Below, piece after piece: positions 1 to 6,818 of a stretch of 8,422 nucleotides of DNA. Every line of letters begins with the position of its first letter. Positions within the stretch are counted from its first letter, which is position 1. The DNA is taken from the NCBI GenBank assembly GCA_021825225.1, contig JAKAIH010000093.1, positions 1 through 8,422 of the forward strand, read 5' to 3'. Source of the stretch: Pseudomonadota bacterium. Lineage in GTDB: Bacteria > Pseudomonadota > Gammaproteobacteria > Burkholderiales > SG8-39. The notes beneath the pieces were generated by a model that ran no database searches, was not told the origin of the DNA, and saw only the letters and a list, made by a program, of their open reading frames with translations. Both the position numbers and the translations under genes were made by a program.

Positions 1-91
1 CCGGACGCAGCGTCAATTCCACCTTCTCCCCCGAATGCAGCCCGACGCCAGTTGCGCGTATGACGGACTTGAGGGTGCGCTGCTTCAGCAT
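1..91 (-). CDS. lpxC: UDP-3-O-acyl-N-acetylglucosamine deacetylase LpxC, 5' end (partial)
   Basis: Only the first 30 codons lie in the window; the gene runs off the left edge. The translation starts [20 protein letters not shown] and continues [10 protein letters not shown], which matches the conserved LpxC N-terminus (QRTLK, the GVGLHSG turn, then V-LTLRPA). LpxC is the zinc-dependent deacetylase that commits UDP-3-O-acyl-GlcNAc to lipid A synthesis in the cytoplasm and is normally essential. Its position downstream of ftsZ is the standard end of the proteobacterial dcw cluster. The ATG at 91-89 is chosen because family similarity begins exactly there. No strong Shine-Dalgarno is visible. 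An IS66 element now ends 35 bp upstream, so the gene's promoter region has been altered. The zinc and catalytic residues lie outside the window and cannot be checked. Confidence 0.93.
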   Translation of the reverse strand, partial: MLKQRTLKSVIRATGVGLHSGEKVELTLRP

Positions 92-118
92 GGACGCGTT
101 GTTGCCCAATGAAAAAAG

Positions 119-126
119 GAAATTTT
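119..126. repeat. 8-bp target site duplication, left copy
   Basis: The octamer GAAATTTT directly abuts the left inverted repeat of the IS and is repeated without mismatch at 1655-1662, directly abutting the right inverted repeat. Eight base pairs is the duplication length known for the IS66 family. A perfect pair indicates a single, fairly recent transposition event with no later rearrangement at either end. Confidence 0.95.
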
Positions 127-140
127 GTAACTGTTCAGCT
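127..140. repeat. IS66 left terminal inverted repeat
   Basis: GTAACTGTTCAGCT, read inward from the left end, pairs with GTAACTATTCAGGT read inward from the right end (12 of 14 identical; mismatches at positions 7 and 13). It overlaps the first base of the transposase stop codon, so the coding region reaches the very end of the element. Confidence 0.9.
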
Positions 141-1597
141 TACCCGTATGGCAGGGGATCGGGTGGGTGGCCTTGAAATGCGAGGGTGAGTGCATGAAAT
201 ACATTGCGCCCCTGTTTGCGCAGCGTGGCGATGTAGGAGCGAATGGTGCAGAAGGACTCGGCGCCAGTGACGGTACGGAAACACCCGGAGGTCTTTTGCT
301 TGAGCTTGGGCATACGGATATCGCGTTCGGCCTGGTTGTTGTCAAAGGGCACACGCGGATCGGTGAGAAAGCGCAGGACATCGTCGGCGTGCTGGCGCAG
401 ACGCAGGAGAAGATTGACCGCTGGGGATTGCTTGATGCGGCCGCGCTGTTTTGGCTGAGTTCGAGCGCGCAGTGGATTGTCCCTTTCGCCTTGGGCGAGG
501 ATGGCTTTGTATTGGCGGCGCAGACCAGTGAGCTGCGAGCTTTCCAAAGGGCGTTGGGCCAGCTTCGCGGCATCGGCTTGGTCCTTGGCTCGGCGCAGAA
601 AGTCGATCATCTTGCGCGGCCAGCTCTGTTCGGTAGTCTCTTCCAGATAGATGAGTTCGCGCAGATGATGGGCATTGCACAGCGCATGGGTACAAGCATA
701 ATCGCGATAGGAAGCCCAGCCGTCATGGACAGCAACGCCCTGGAATACAGGCAAGATGCCAAAGTCGTCCATCGCGATCTGGCCACGCTTATCGTGTGCA
801 CCATACCAGGTGAGCAGGGGCGTGCCCGCGGTGTGCAGCCAACGCAGCCGCGCGCCCACCCGCTGTCCGGTCTCATCAAAGTGCACCACCGGCGACGCAC
901 TCACCGCTACCGCGATGCGCATGACAGAGGGGGCCAGCGTCTGGGCGGCTTGGGCAATGCTCGCCTGCACGCTTCCCGCCGAGAGTTTCACGCCAAACAG
1001 ATCGGACAAGATTTGAGTCGTGCGCTCGATGGGAAGCAGTTGCTGTTGCGTCAAATAAACCAACGTGCTCTTGATCACCGGGCCGTATTGCACCGGTGCC
1101 AAGACGTTGCCTGGAAAGCGGCTGCAATGGCGTTGTCCACACCGGCACTGCAGTTCATAGCCGCGATGTTCGGTCACTTGCAGCACCGGCTGCACCAGAT
1201 CGAACACCTGACGCCGGTCCTCGATCAACGCATCTGCTTGGGCGCCAAGATGCGCCCCGCAGCGCTCACAGTGCTCGGGCAGCGGGTGTTGCACAATCAC
1301 ATCAGGCGTTGCCACGCGTTTGAGTGTCGTTCCCTCATGCCCGGCTTGCCCGCCCGGTTTGCGCCCGCTGGATTCGCGCAACGATTTGGGCTTCTTGGCC
1401 AATCCGTCCGAGGACGGGGGCTTGCTCGAGTTGTGACTGTCCTTGCGCAACCGTCCTTCCAATTCTTGCACTCGGGCACTCAACGCCTGCACCATCGCCG
1501 TCAACCGCGCCACCTGCTTCAACTGCTCAAACTGCGCGAGAATCAGCGCGTCTTTCTCCGCAACGCTCAGTCTGGACAGGTCAGGTAACTCATGCAT
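140..1597 (-). CDS. tnpC: IS66-family transposase (TnpC-type, DDE)
   Basis: A 485-residue transposase if started at the ATG at 1597-1595 (MHELPDLSRL...). The open frame can be extended to a TTG at 1612, but ATG is preferred. Domains in order: a leucine-rich, probably coiled-coil N-terminal segment (about residues 15-53) followed by the NSSKPPSSD motif; a zinc-finger-like region with C110-x2-C113 and C151-x-C153-x4-C158; and the IS66 DDE core. Likely catalytic residues are D241 in HFDETG, D292 in VHDGW and E424 in NNQAERDIR, with the family's C-x2-H-x2-RE stretch (CNAHHLREL) after the second Asp. The short C-terminal segment (IRSYIATLRKQG...) matches the usual IS66 end. No frameshift or internal stop is visible. 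It catalyses transposition of the surrounding element. No partner genes are present. The stop lies 48 bp from the lpxC start with no evident terminator between, so transcription may run on into lpxC. Confidence 0.95.
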   Translation of the reverse strand: MHELPDLSRLSVAEKDALILAQFEQLKQVARLTAMVQALSARVQELEGRLRKDSHNSSKPPSSDGLAKKPKSLRESSGRKPGGQAGHEGTTLKRVATPDVIVQHPLPEHCERCGAHLGAQADALIEDRRQVFDLVQPVLQVTEHRGYELQCRCGQRHCSRFPGNVLAPVQYGPVIKSTLVYLTQQQLLPIERTTQILSDLFGVKLSAGSVQASIAQAAQTLAPSVMRIAVAVSASPVVHFDETGQRVGARLRWLHTAGTPLLTWYGAHDKRGQIAMDDFGILPVFQGVAVHDGWASYRDYACTHALCNAHHLRELIYLEETTEQSWPRKMIDFLRRAKDQADAAKLAQRPLESSQLTGLRRQYKAILAQGERDNPLRARTQPKQRGRIKQSPAVNLLLRLRQHADDVLRFLTDPRVPFDNNQAERDIRMPKLKQKTSGCFRTVTGAESFCTIRSYIATLRKQGRNVFHALTLAFQGHPPDPLPYG

Positions 1598-1640
1598 GAC
1601 ATGAAGTATCAACCTTAATCAGCTTGTTTACAACAGCAAT

Positions 1641-1654
1641 ACCTGAATAGTTAC
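1641..1654. repeat. IS66 right terminal inverted repeat
   Basis: The reverse complement of this segment is GTAACTATTCAGGT, matching the left end at 12 of 14 positions. It is the transposase-proximal end, 43 bp upstream of the preferred transposase ATG. No convincing transposase promoter could be picked out in those bases. Confidence 0.9.
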
Positions 1655-1662
1655 GAAATTTT
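1655..1662. repeat. 8-bp target site duplication, right copy
   Basis: GAAATTTT, identical to 119-126. Removing the IS and one copy restores an ancestral ftsZ-lpxC spacer of about 95 bp. Confidence 0.95.
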
Positions 1663-1666
1663 AACA
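1658..1666 (-). promoter_or_regulatory. Possible extended -10 element of the original lpxC promoter
   Basis: On the minus strand the bases read TGT-TAAAAT, an extended -10 (TGn plus five of six matches to TATAAT). It would face lpxC in the reconstructed uninterrupted spacer. No good -35 hexamer is seen 16-18 bp upstream, but extended -10 promoters can lack one. The last five bases of the hexamer belong to the duplicated target site, so the IS entered at the -10/start-site boundary. On the lpxC side the hexamer now reads CAAAAT. This is inference from a short motif in a locally AT-rich patch. Confidence 0.3.
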
Positions 1667-1687
1667 TAAGCAGCACCCTGCCCGCGC

Positions 1688-1720
1688 GGCCCGGAGCGCT
1701 GGCAGGATGGCTGCCGGACC
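1688..1720 (-). terminator. Imperfect stem-loop just downstream of ftsZ
   Basis: Starting 2 bases past the ftsZ stop, the minus-strand transcript contains GGTCCGG and, after a 19-nt interval, CCGGGCC. These can form a 7-bp stem with one G-U pair. An alternative inner stem (GGCAG with CTGCC, 5-nt loop) competes for some of the same bases. No U-run follows directly, so it is not a classic intrinsic terminator. It may instead protect the ftsZ 3' end or have no role. Confidence 0.3.
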
Positions 1721-1722
1721 GC

Positions 1723-2874
1723 TCAGTCAGCCTGTTTGCGCAGAAATGCCGGGATGTCGTATTTGTCCATCCCGTTCTGCTGCAGTGCCTCTATGGTCGA
1801 CGCGCGGTTCTTGCGGATCACCGCCGGCATGGCGTCCAGCGTCGCATAGTCGACGCCGGCCACCGGCATGTTGTCGGTGCCGTTCTTCACCACCAATTGC
1901 GGCTTGGTCTGGCGTATGGCGGCGGGCTGGCCGAGCCCGGTTGCGACCACCGTCACGCGCAGTTCGTCGCCCATGTCCTCGTCGTAGACTGCGCCCAGGA
2001 TCACGGTGGCGTCTTCGGCGGCGAAGCTGCGTATCGTTTCCATGACTTCCTTGGTCTCGCGCAGTTTCAGGCCCGACCGCGCCGCGGTGATGTTGACCAG
2101 CACTCCGCGCGCGCCGGAAAGGTTGACGCCTTCGAGCAGCGGGCAGGCCACCGCCTGCTCGGCCGCGATGTGCGCCCGGTCCATGCCTGCAGCAGAGGCC
2201 GAACCCATCATTGCCATGCCCTGCTCGTGCATTACCGTCTTGACGTCCTGGAAGTCGACGTTGATCAGACCGCGGATGTTGATGATCTCGGAGATGCCGG
2301 CGACCGCGTTCTTCAGCACGTTGTCGGCCGCGCTGAACGCCTCTTCCATCGACACATCCTCTCCGAGCACCTCTTCCAGCTTCTCGTTCAGGATCACGAT
2401 TACCGAATCGACGTTCTGCGCCAGTTCGTCGATGCCACCCTCGGCCGCCTGCATGCGCTTGACGCCCTCGAAGGAGAACGGCTTGGTGACCACCGCCACG
2501 GTGAGGATGCCCATCTGCTTCGCCACTTCGGCCACCAGGGGCGCAGCCCCGGTGCCGGTGCCTCCGCCCATGCCTGCCGTGATGAACACCATGTGCGAGC
2601 CCTGCAGCGACTCCTCGATCTGCTCGCGCGCCTCCAGCGCAGCGGCACGCCCGGCCTCTGGCTTGGCACCTGCGCCCAAGCCCGAAGCACCAAGCTGAAT
2701 CTGGTTCTTCGCCTGTCCGTGCGCGAGCGCCTGGGCGTCGGTGTTCATCGCGATGAACTCCACGCCCTGCACCGCGTTGCGGATCATGTGATCGACGGCG
2801 TTGCCGCCGGCGCCGCCGACGCCGACCACCTTGATCACGGTACCGTTGTTCTGTGCATCCACGATTTCAAACAT
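1723..2874 (-). CDS. ftsZ: Cell division protein FtsZ
   Basis: A 383-residue tubulin-like GTPase that polymerises into the cytoplasmic Z ring. Visible hallmarks are the N-terminal nucleotide-binding stretch VIKVVGVGGAGGNAV (13-27), the tubulin signature GGGTGTG (103-109), the T7 synergy loop NVDFQD (205-210; N205, D207 and D210 complete the GTPase site of the next subunit), and the conserved C-terminal peptide DIPAFLRKQAD (373-383) that binds FtsA and ZipA. The variable linker (about 320-372) is short. Length and all motifs are normal. The ATG at 2874-2872 is preceded by a strong Shine-Dalgarno, AAGGAGG, 4 nt away. Unlike the tightly packed genes upstream, it is separated from ftsA by 81 bp. 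Downstream the native neighbour lpxC is displaced by the IS66 insertion. Confidence 0.99.
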   Translation of the reverse strand: MFEIVDAQNNGTVIKVVGVGGAGGNAVDHMIRNAVQGVEFIAMNTDAQALAHGQAKNQIQLGASGLGAGAKPEAGRAAALEAREQIEESLQGSHMVFITAGMGGGTGTGAAPLVAEVAKQMGILTVAVVTKPFSFEGVKRMQAAEGGIDELAQNVDSVIVILNEKLEEVLGEDVSMEEAFSAADNVLKNAVAGISEIINIRGLINVDFQDVKTVMHEQGMAMMGSASAAGMDRAHIAAEQAVACPLLEGVNLSGARGVLVNITAARSGLKLRETKEVMETIRSFAAEDATVILGAVYDEDMGDELRVTVVATGLGQPAAIRQTKPQLVVKNGTDNMPVAGVDYATLDAMPAVIRKNRASTIEALQQNGMDKYDIPAFLRKQAD

Positions 2875-2931
2875 AGTGCCTCCTTCCGGGTCTTAGTTAA
2901 GAAACAAACTGCGAACTCGCTGCCATCTCCA

Positions 2932-2953
2932 GCCGCACACCGCGGTGTGCGGC
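2932..2953. repeat. Perfect 22-nt palindrome in the ftsA-ftsZ spacer
   Basis: The half-site GCCGCACACCG is followed immediately by its exact reverse complement, with no mismatch. In RNA it would form a 9-bp G+C-rich stem closed by a CGCG tetraloop. It begins two bases after the ftsA stop codon and ends 57 bp before the ftsZ start. No U-tract follows directly (a U-rich patch starts about 20 nt further on), so full termination is unlikely. Possible roles are an RNA processing or stability element setting ftsA and ftsZ mRNA levels apart, or a protein-binding site. The symmetry is certain; the function is unknown. Confidence 0.8.
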
Positions 2954-2955
2954 GC

Positions 2956-4185
2956 CTAGAAATTCCTCTGAAACCATTCCTTCATCCTCGACAGGATTTG
3001 CCTGAACGACGCGCCCTGCAGCGCCTGCATTCCGCGCTGCGTCTGCGACTGGCCTTCTATCAGAAGCCCGATGGCCGTGGCGAAGCGCGGATGTTTCACC
3101 ACGTCCGCGAGTCCCCCGGCATAGCGTGGCGTGCCCAAGCGCACCGGCATATGGAAAATTTCCTCGCCCAGCTCGACCATGCCGCGCATCACACTGGAGC
3201 CGCCGGTGAGCACCAGGCCGGAGGACAGCAGCTCCTCGTAGCCCGACTCGCGCAGCACTTTCTGGATCAGTGAATACAGCTCTTCCACGCGCGGCTCGAT
3301 CACTTCGGCCAGTGTCTGGCGCGACAGCTGGCGCGAGCCGCGGTCGCCGATGCCCGGCACCTCCACGAGTTCGTCCGGGTCAGCCAGCTGGCGCAGCGCA
3401 CAGCCGCTCTTGATCTTGATTTCCTCGGCCTCGGCGGTGGGGGTGCGCAACGCCATCGCGATGTCGTTGGTGATCTGGTCGCCGGCAATCGGGATCACCG
3501 CGGTATGGCGGATCGCGCCTTCGCGGAAAATCGCGATGTCGGTGGTGCCGCCGCCTATGTCGACCAGGCACACGCCAAGCTCCTTCTCATCCTCGGTAAG
3601 CACCGCGATCGACGAGGCCAGCGGCTGCAGGATCAGGTCGTTCACTTCGAGGCCGCAGCGGCGCACGCACTTGACGATGTTCTGCGCCGCCGACACCGCG
3701 CCGGTGACGATGTGCACCTCGACCTCGAGGCGCACGCCGCTCATGCCCAGCGGTTCGCGCACGCCGTCCTGGCCGTCGACCACGAATTGCTGGGTCAGAA
3801 TATGCAGGATCTGCTGGTCGGTGGGGATCGGCAGCGCGCGCGCGGTTTCGATCACGCGCTGCACGTCGAGCGCCGACACCTCCTTGTCCTTGATCGCGAC
3901 CATGCCGCGGGAGTTGAAGCTCTTGATGTGGCTGCCGGCGATGCCGGTGAACACGCGCGTGATCTTGCAGTCGGCCATCAGCTCGGCCTCCTCCAGCGCT
4001 CGCTGGATCGCGCTCACCGTGGCCTCGATGTTGACCACCACGCCTTTCTTCAGGCCCTTGGACTCGTGCCCTCCCATGCCGATGATGTTCAACCGGTTGT
4101 CCGGCAGCAGCTCGGCCACGATCGCCACCACCTTGGAGGTGCCGATATCGAGACCGACGACGAGGTTCTTGTTTTCCTTGCTCAT
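2956..4185 (-). CDS. ftsA: Cell division protein FtsA
   Basis: A 409-residue actin-like ATPase that tethers FtsZ filaments to the inner membrane and recruits later division proteins. The sequence shows the phosphate-1 motif VGLDIGTSKVVAIV (10-23), the FtsA-specific 1C subdomain region (about 80-165), the phosphate-2 motif DIGGGTTDIAIF (209-220), the adenosine motif LVLTGGSSVMRGM (324-336), and a C-terminal amphipathic membrane-targeting helix FRQILSRMKEWFQRNF (394-409). Length is normal. The ATG at 4185-4183 overlaps the ftsQ stop as ATGA and has a purine-rich GGAGAAGG directly upstream, so translation is probably coupled to ftsQ. The stop TAG is followed at once by a strong palindrome and then ftsZ. 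Confidence 0.99.
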   Translation of the reverse strand: MSKENKNLVVGLDIGTSKVVAIVAELLPDNRLNIIGMGGHESKGLKKGVVVNIEATVSAIQRALEEAELMADCKITRVFTGIAGSHIKSFNSRGMVAIKDKEVSALDVQRVIETARALPIPTDQQILHILTQQFVVDGQDGVREPLGMSGVRLEVEVHIVTGAVSAAQNIVKCVRRCGLEVNDLILQPLASSIAVLTEDEKELGVCLVDIGGGTTDIAIFREGAIRHTAVIPIAGDQITNDIAMALRTPTAEAEEIKIKSGCALRQLADPDELVEVPGIGDRGSRQLSRQTLAEVIEPRVEELYSLIQKVLRESGYEELLSSGLVLTGGSSVMRGMVELGEEIFHMPVRLGTPRYAGGLADVVKHPRFATAIGLLIEGQSQTQRGMQALQGASFRQILSRMKEWFQRNF

Positions 4186-4970
4186 GCCTTCTCCCCGCTG
4201 CGGCGGTTGTTTCCCACGTTTCTTGGCTCCTTGCCGGAATGCATGATCTCCGGTACGCGCAGCGCGAAGCCGCCGGGATAGCGCAGGTCCGCGTATTCGA
4301 ACTTGCGATTGAGCCTGCCCAGGGTTTGCGCGTAATAGGCGACGAAGCGCGTAAGCCGCTGCAACACCGGCTCCTTGAGCTGATCGCGCCCGAGTTCCAG
4401 CGTGAGGCCGTTCGAGAGGCGCAATTGCCAGGAATAGCGCGCCGACAGCAGCACCTGCTTCGGCTCAAGCCGCAGCGGCGCCAGCGCCTGACGGAACGCC
4501 GCGTAACGCCGCGTCAGTTCCTCGGCGCTGCCGCTGGGACCGGCAAATTGCGGCAGGCTCGCGGCTTCGGGCAATTCGCCCTCGAATACTTCGCCGTAGG
4601 TGTTGACCAGGCGCCCCGAATGCGCATCCGTGCCCCAGCGCGCCAGCGCCACATGCTCTTCGATCGATACCTGAAGGCGATCGGGCCACACGCGCCGCAC
4701 CTCGACTTTGCGCACCCAGGGCAGGGACTCGAATGCACCGCGCACCGCATCCAGATCGACGCTGATGAAGGTGCCCGTTACACCCGCGTGCGCAGCGCGC
4801 TCCGCCTGTTCGCGCGTGACATGCCTGAGCTCGCCCTGCAGCGTGAGGGTGCGCAGCGGCAGCAGCGAGGAATGCAGCAGCGCGTAGCCGCCGGTGAAGA
4901 CCAGAGCGGCGGCCGCAAGCGCGTAGAGCGCGTTGGCACAGCCGTTGAGCATGTCGGCGTTATCCCACAT
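4182..4970 (-). CDS. ftsQ: Cell division protein FtsQ
   Basis: A 262-residue bitopic inner-membrane protein of the divisome that scaffolds FtsB and FtsL. It has a short cytoplasmic start, one transmembrane helix (about 12-33, [20 protein letters not shown]), a periplasmic POTRA domain (about 36-106, with FISVDLDAV and [19 protein letters not shown]), and the beta domain ending in [14 protein letters not shown] (226-239). The frame stays open to 5021, but the ATG at 4970-4968 is chosen. It gives the MWDNAD... start typical of betaproteobacterial FtsQ, places the helix properly, and has GGAG 7 nt upstream. The longer version would add 17 arginine-, serine- and cysteine-rich residues read out of frame through ddl. 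The start overlaps the ddl end by 11 nt and the stop overlaps ftsA by 4 nt. Confidence 0.96.
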   Translation of the reverse strand: MWDNADMLNGCANALYALAAAALVFTGGYALLHSSLLPLRTLTLQGELRHVTREQAERAAHAGVTGTFISVDLDAVRGAFESLPWVRKVEVRRVWPDRLQVSIEEHVALARWGTDAHSGRLVNTYGEVFEGELPEAASLPQFAGPSGSAEELTRRYAAFRQALAPLRLEPKQVLLSARYSWQLRLSNGLTLELGRDQLKEPVLQRLTRFVAYYAQTLGRLNRKFEYADLRYPGGFALRVPEIMHSGKEPRNVGNNRRSGEKA

Positions 4971-5877
4971 GCGCAAGCTCCAGGATGCGCAGCACCAGGT
5001 CCTCGAACGCGAGGCCGGCATAGCGCGCCGCCATCGGCACCAGCGAATGGTCGGTCATGCCGGGCGAGGTATTCACCTCGATGAACCAGGGTTTGCCTGC
5101 GGCGTCCATCATCAGGTCGACCCGTCCCCAGCCGCGGCAGCCGAGCGCATTGAAGGCCGCGAGCACCTGCTGCCGCACCGCAGCCTCGGCGCCCGCGGAG
5201 AGACCGCAGGGAATGATGTAGCGCGTGTCATTGGCCGTGTACTTGGCCGCATAGTCGTAGAATTCGCGCGGTGTCTCGAGCTTGATCAGCGGCAGCGCTT
5301 CGCCGCCGAGCACGCCGGCGGTGAGCTCGATGCCCTCGATGAACTGCTCGGCGAGCACTACGCTGTCGTAATTTGCGGCCAGCGCGTACGCCTCCTCCAG
5401 AGCGGAGGCGTCGCGCACCTTGCTCATGCCTATGCTGGAACCCTCGTTGGCGGGCTTGACCATGAGCGGCAGCCCGAGGCGCGCCGCCACGGCCTTCAGC
5501 TCGCTCGACGCAGTAAGCAGTTCATAGTGCGGCGTTGGAATCCCGGCCGCCTGCCACACGAGCTTGGTGCGCCACTTGTCCATGGCAAGCGCGCTCGCGA
5601 GCACGCCCGATCCGGTGTAGGGAATGCCGAGCAGCTCCAGCGTCCCCTGGATGGTGCCATCCTCGCCGTAACGGCCGTGCAGCGCGATGAACACGCGGTC
5701 GAATTTCTCCGCGATCAGTGCGGCGAGATCGCGCTGCTGCGGATCGAAGGCGTGCGCGTCGACGCCCCTGCTTTGCAGCGCGCGCAGCACCATGCTGCCG
5801 CTTCGCAGCGACACTTCGCGCTCGGCCGAGCGGCCGCCCAGCAGCACCGCGACTTTGCCGAAGTCCTTGGCGTTCAC
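4960..5877 (-). CDS. ddl: D-alanine--D-alanine ligase
   Basis: A 305-residue ATP-grasp ligase that joins two D-alanines for the end of the peptidoglycan stem peptide. Family landmarks: [14 protein letters not shown] at the N-terminus (E19 aligns with E. coli DdlB E15, which binds the first D-Ala), HGRYGEDG (68-74), the [10 protein letters not shown] loop (145-154), EFYDYAAKY (205-213), metal ligands D254, E267 and N269 in GRVDLMMD and [14 protein letters not shown], and the closing serine S278. Position in dcw and length point to the DdlB type. The start is GTG at 5877-5875: it overlaps the murB stop as GTGA, has GAGG 7 nt upstream, and lies the usual distance before the glycine-rich motif. 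No ATG is available in frame before that motif. Confidence 0.98.
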   Translation of the reverse strand: MNAKDFGKVAVLLGGRSAEREVSLRSGSMVLRALQSRGVDAHAFDPQQRDLAALIAEKFDRVFIALHGRYGEDGTIQGTLELLGIPYTGSGVLASALAMDKWRTKLVWQAAGIPTPHYELLTASSELKAVAARLGLPLMVKPANEGSSIGMSKVRDASALEEAYALAANYDSVVLAEQFIEGIELTAGVLGGEALPLIKLETPREFYDYAAKYTANDTRYIIPCGLSAGAEAAVRQQVLAAFNALGCRGWGRVDLMMDAAGKPWFIEVNTSPGMTDHSLVPMAARYAGLAFEDLVLRILELAHVG

Positions 5878-6815
5878 CTTGCCGCCTCACCAATTATGCG
5901 CACCTCGGCCATCAGTTCGACGCCGAAGCGCGCCAGTACGGTTTGCTTCACGTGTTCGATCAGGTTCTCGATGTCGGCGGCGCGCGCGCGCCCGCCCGGG
6001 TTGACGATGAAATTCGCGTGCTTTTCCGACACGCGCGCCGCGCCGATGGCATGGCCTTTGAGGCCGCAGGCCTCGATCAGGCGCGCAGCGTGATCCCCGG
6101 GCGGATTGCGGAATACCGAGCCGGCATTCGGCAGGGCCAGAGGCTGGCTGGCGATGCGCTGCTGCAGCAGTTGCTTGATGCGACCGAGCGCGGCCGCGCG
6201 CTCGCCACGCTCGAAACGGAACCAGGCCGCGGCAAACCATTCGTTCGCGCCGAGTTCGGCACCGGATTTCGCGTCCTTGAGCGCGACATGGCGGTAGGCG
6301 ATGGCGAAATCCGCGGGGCTGCGCTCGAACAGCTCGCCGCCGCGGCTGAGCATGCGCACGCGCTCGACCCGCTCCCAGGTCTCGGCGCCGTAACAGCCCG
6401 CGTTCATCGCCAGTGCACCGCCCACGGTTCCCGGGATGCCGGCGAGAAATTCGGCGCCGGCATAGCCCTGGGTCGCGGCGTAGCGCGCCACCTTGGGACT
6501 GGCCACGCGCGCCTCTGCATACAACAGCCTGCCGTCCATGCGCATTGCTGCGTGGCTCGCGTGCATCAGCAGCACCGTGCCGCGCAGGCCGCCGTCGCGC
6601 ACCAGCAGATTGCTGCCCAAGCCGACGAAATACACCGGCTCGTCCGCGGCCAGGCTGCGCAGGAACTGCGCCGCGTCTTCGAGGTCGGCAGGCACGTAGG
6701 CACGATCCGCGTTGCCGCCCGCGCGCCAGCTGAGGTGCTTGCGCATCGGCTCGTTGAGAAGCAGTCGGCCGCGCAGCGCCGGGGGAGAGAGATATTTTTG
6801 CTCAGCCATGTGCAT
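5874..6815 (-). CDS. murB: UDP-N-acetylenolpyruvoylglucosamine reductase MurB
   Basis: A 313-residue FAD enzyme that reduces UDP-GlcNAc-enolpyruvate to UDP-MurNAc with NADPH. It shows the FAD-binding segments [13 protein letters not shown] (64-76) and [15 protein letters not shown] (126-140). Likely catalytic residues are R175 in AYR, the proton-donor serine S233 in NAGSVFRNP, and E304 in AEVRIIGE. The C-terminal segment [22 protein letters not shown] and the short length resemble the type II (shorter) MurB group more than the about 340-residue E. coli type I enzyme; this is judged by eye. The ATG at 6815-6813 is preferred because GGAG lies 6 nt upstream; a second ATG at 6809 would remove two residues. 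The gene starts 3 nt after the murC stop and its own stop overlaps the ddl GTG. Confidence 0.98.
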   Translation of the reverse strand: MHMAEQKYLSPPALRGRLLLNEPMRKHLSWRAGGNADRAYVPADLEDAAQFLRSLAADEPVYFVGLGSNLLVRDGGLRGTVLLMHASHAAMRMDGRLLYAEARVASPKVARYAATQGYAGAEFLAGIPGTVGGALAMNAGCYGAETWERVERVRMLSRGGELFERSPADFAIAYRHVALKDAKSGAELGANEWFAAAWFRFERGERAAALGRIKQLLQQRIASQPLALPNAGSVFRNPPGDHAARLIEACGLKGHAIGAARVSEKHANFIVNPGGRARAADIENLIEHVKQTVLARFGVELMAEVRIIGEAAR

Positions 6816-6818
6816 CTC

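Larger units (their letters stand above)
127..1654 (-). mobile_element. Complete IS66-family insertion sequence with a single transposase ORF
   Basis: The element is 1528 bp, bounded by imperfect 14-bp terminal inverted repeats beginning GTAACT and flanked by an exact 8-bp direct repeat (119-126 and 1655-1662). GTAA termini, 8-bp duplications and the enclosed DDE transposase with a zinc-finger region are all IS66-family traits. It carries only the tnpC-type transposase; the small tnpA and tnpB genes of canonical IS66 are absent, and the 1.5-kb size leaves no room for them. That fits the known single-ORF branch of the family (ISBst12-like). The element sits between ftsZ and lpxC in the same orientation as both. 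The reading frame is intact, so it may be active. An ISfinder comparison would give the exact name. Confidence 0.95.

Noticed and set aside
112..117. An A6 tract upstream of lpxC as a possible phase-variable or terminator element
   Set aside because: Six bases are too few for strong slippage, and no stem precedes it on the minus strand.
167..1588. A 473-codon plus-strand frame inside the IS
   Set aside because: It is antisense to the IS66 transposase, whose zinc-finger cysteines and DDE residues are all in the minus-strand frame. The plus-strand product has no coherent domain.
1590..1599. A 10-nt palindrome TCATGCATGA at the transposase start codon
   Set aside because: It is short and consists mostly of overlapping CAT/ATG words at a start codon. 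No second copy or flanking symmetry supports an operator.
1897..3273. A 458-codon plus-strand frame across ftsZ and ftsA
   Set aside because: It is antisense to two fully conserved genes and rich in His, Arg and Ala, as expected for a shadow frame. It also reads through the intergenic palindrome.
4182..5021. FtsQ started at 5021
   Set aside because: The first 17 residues are ddl sequence read out of frame. The MWDNAD start at 4970 has a ribosome-binding site and matches betaproteobacterial FtsQ.
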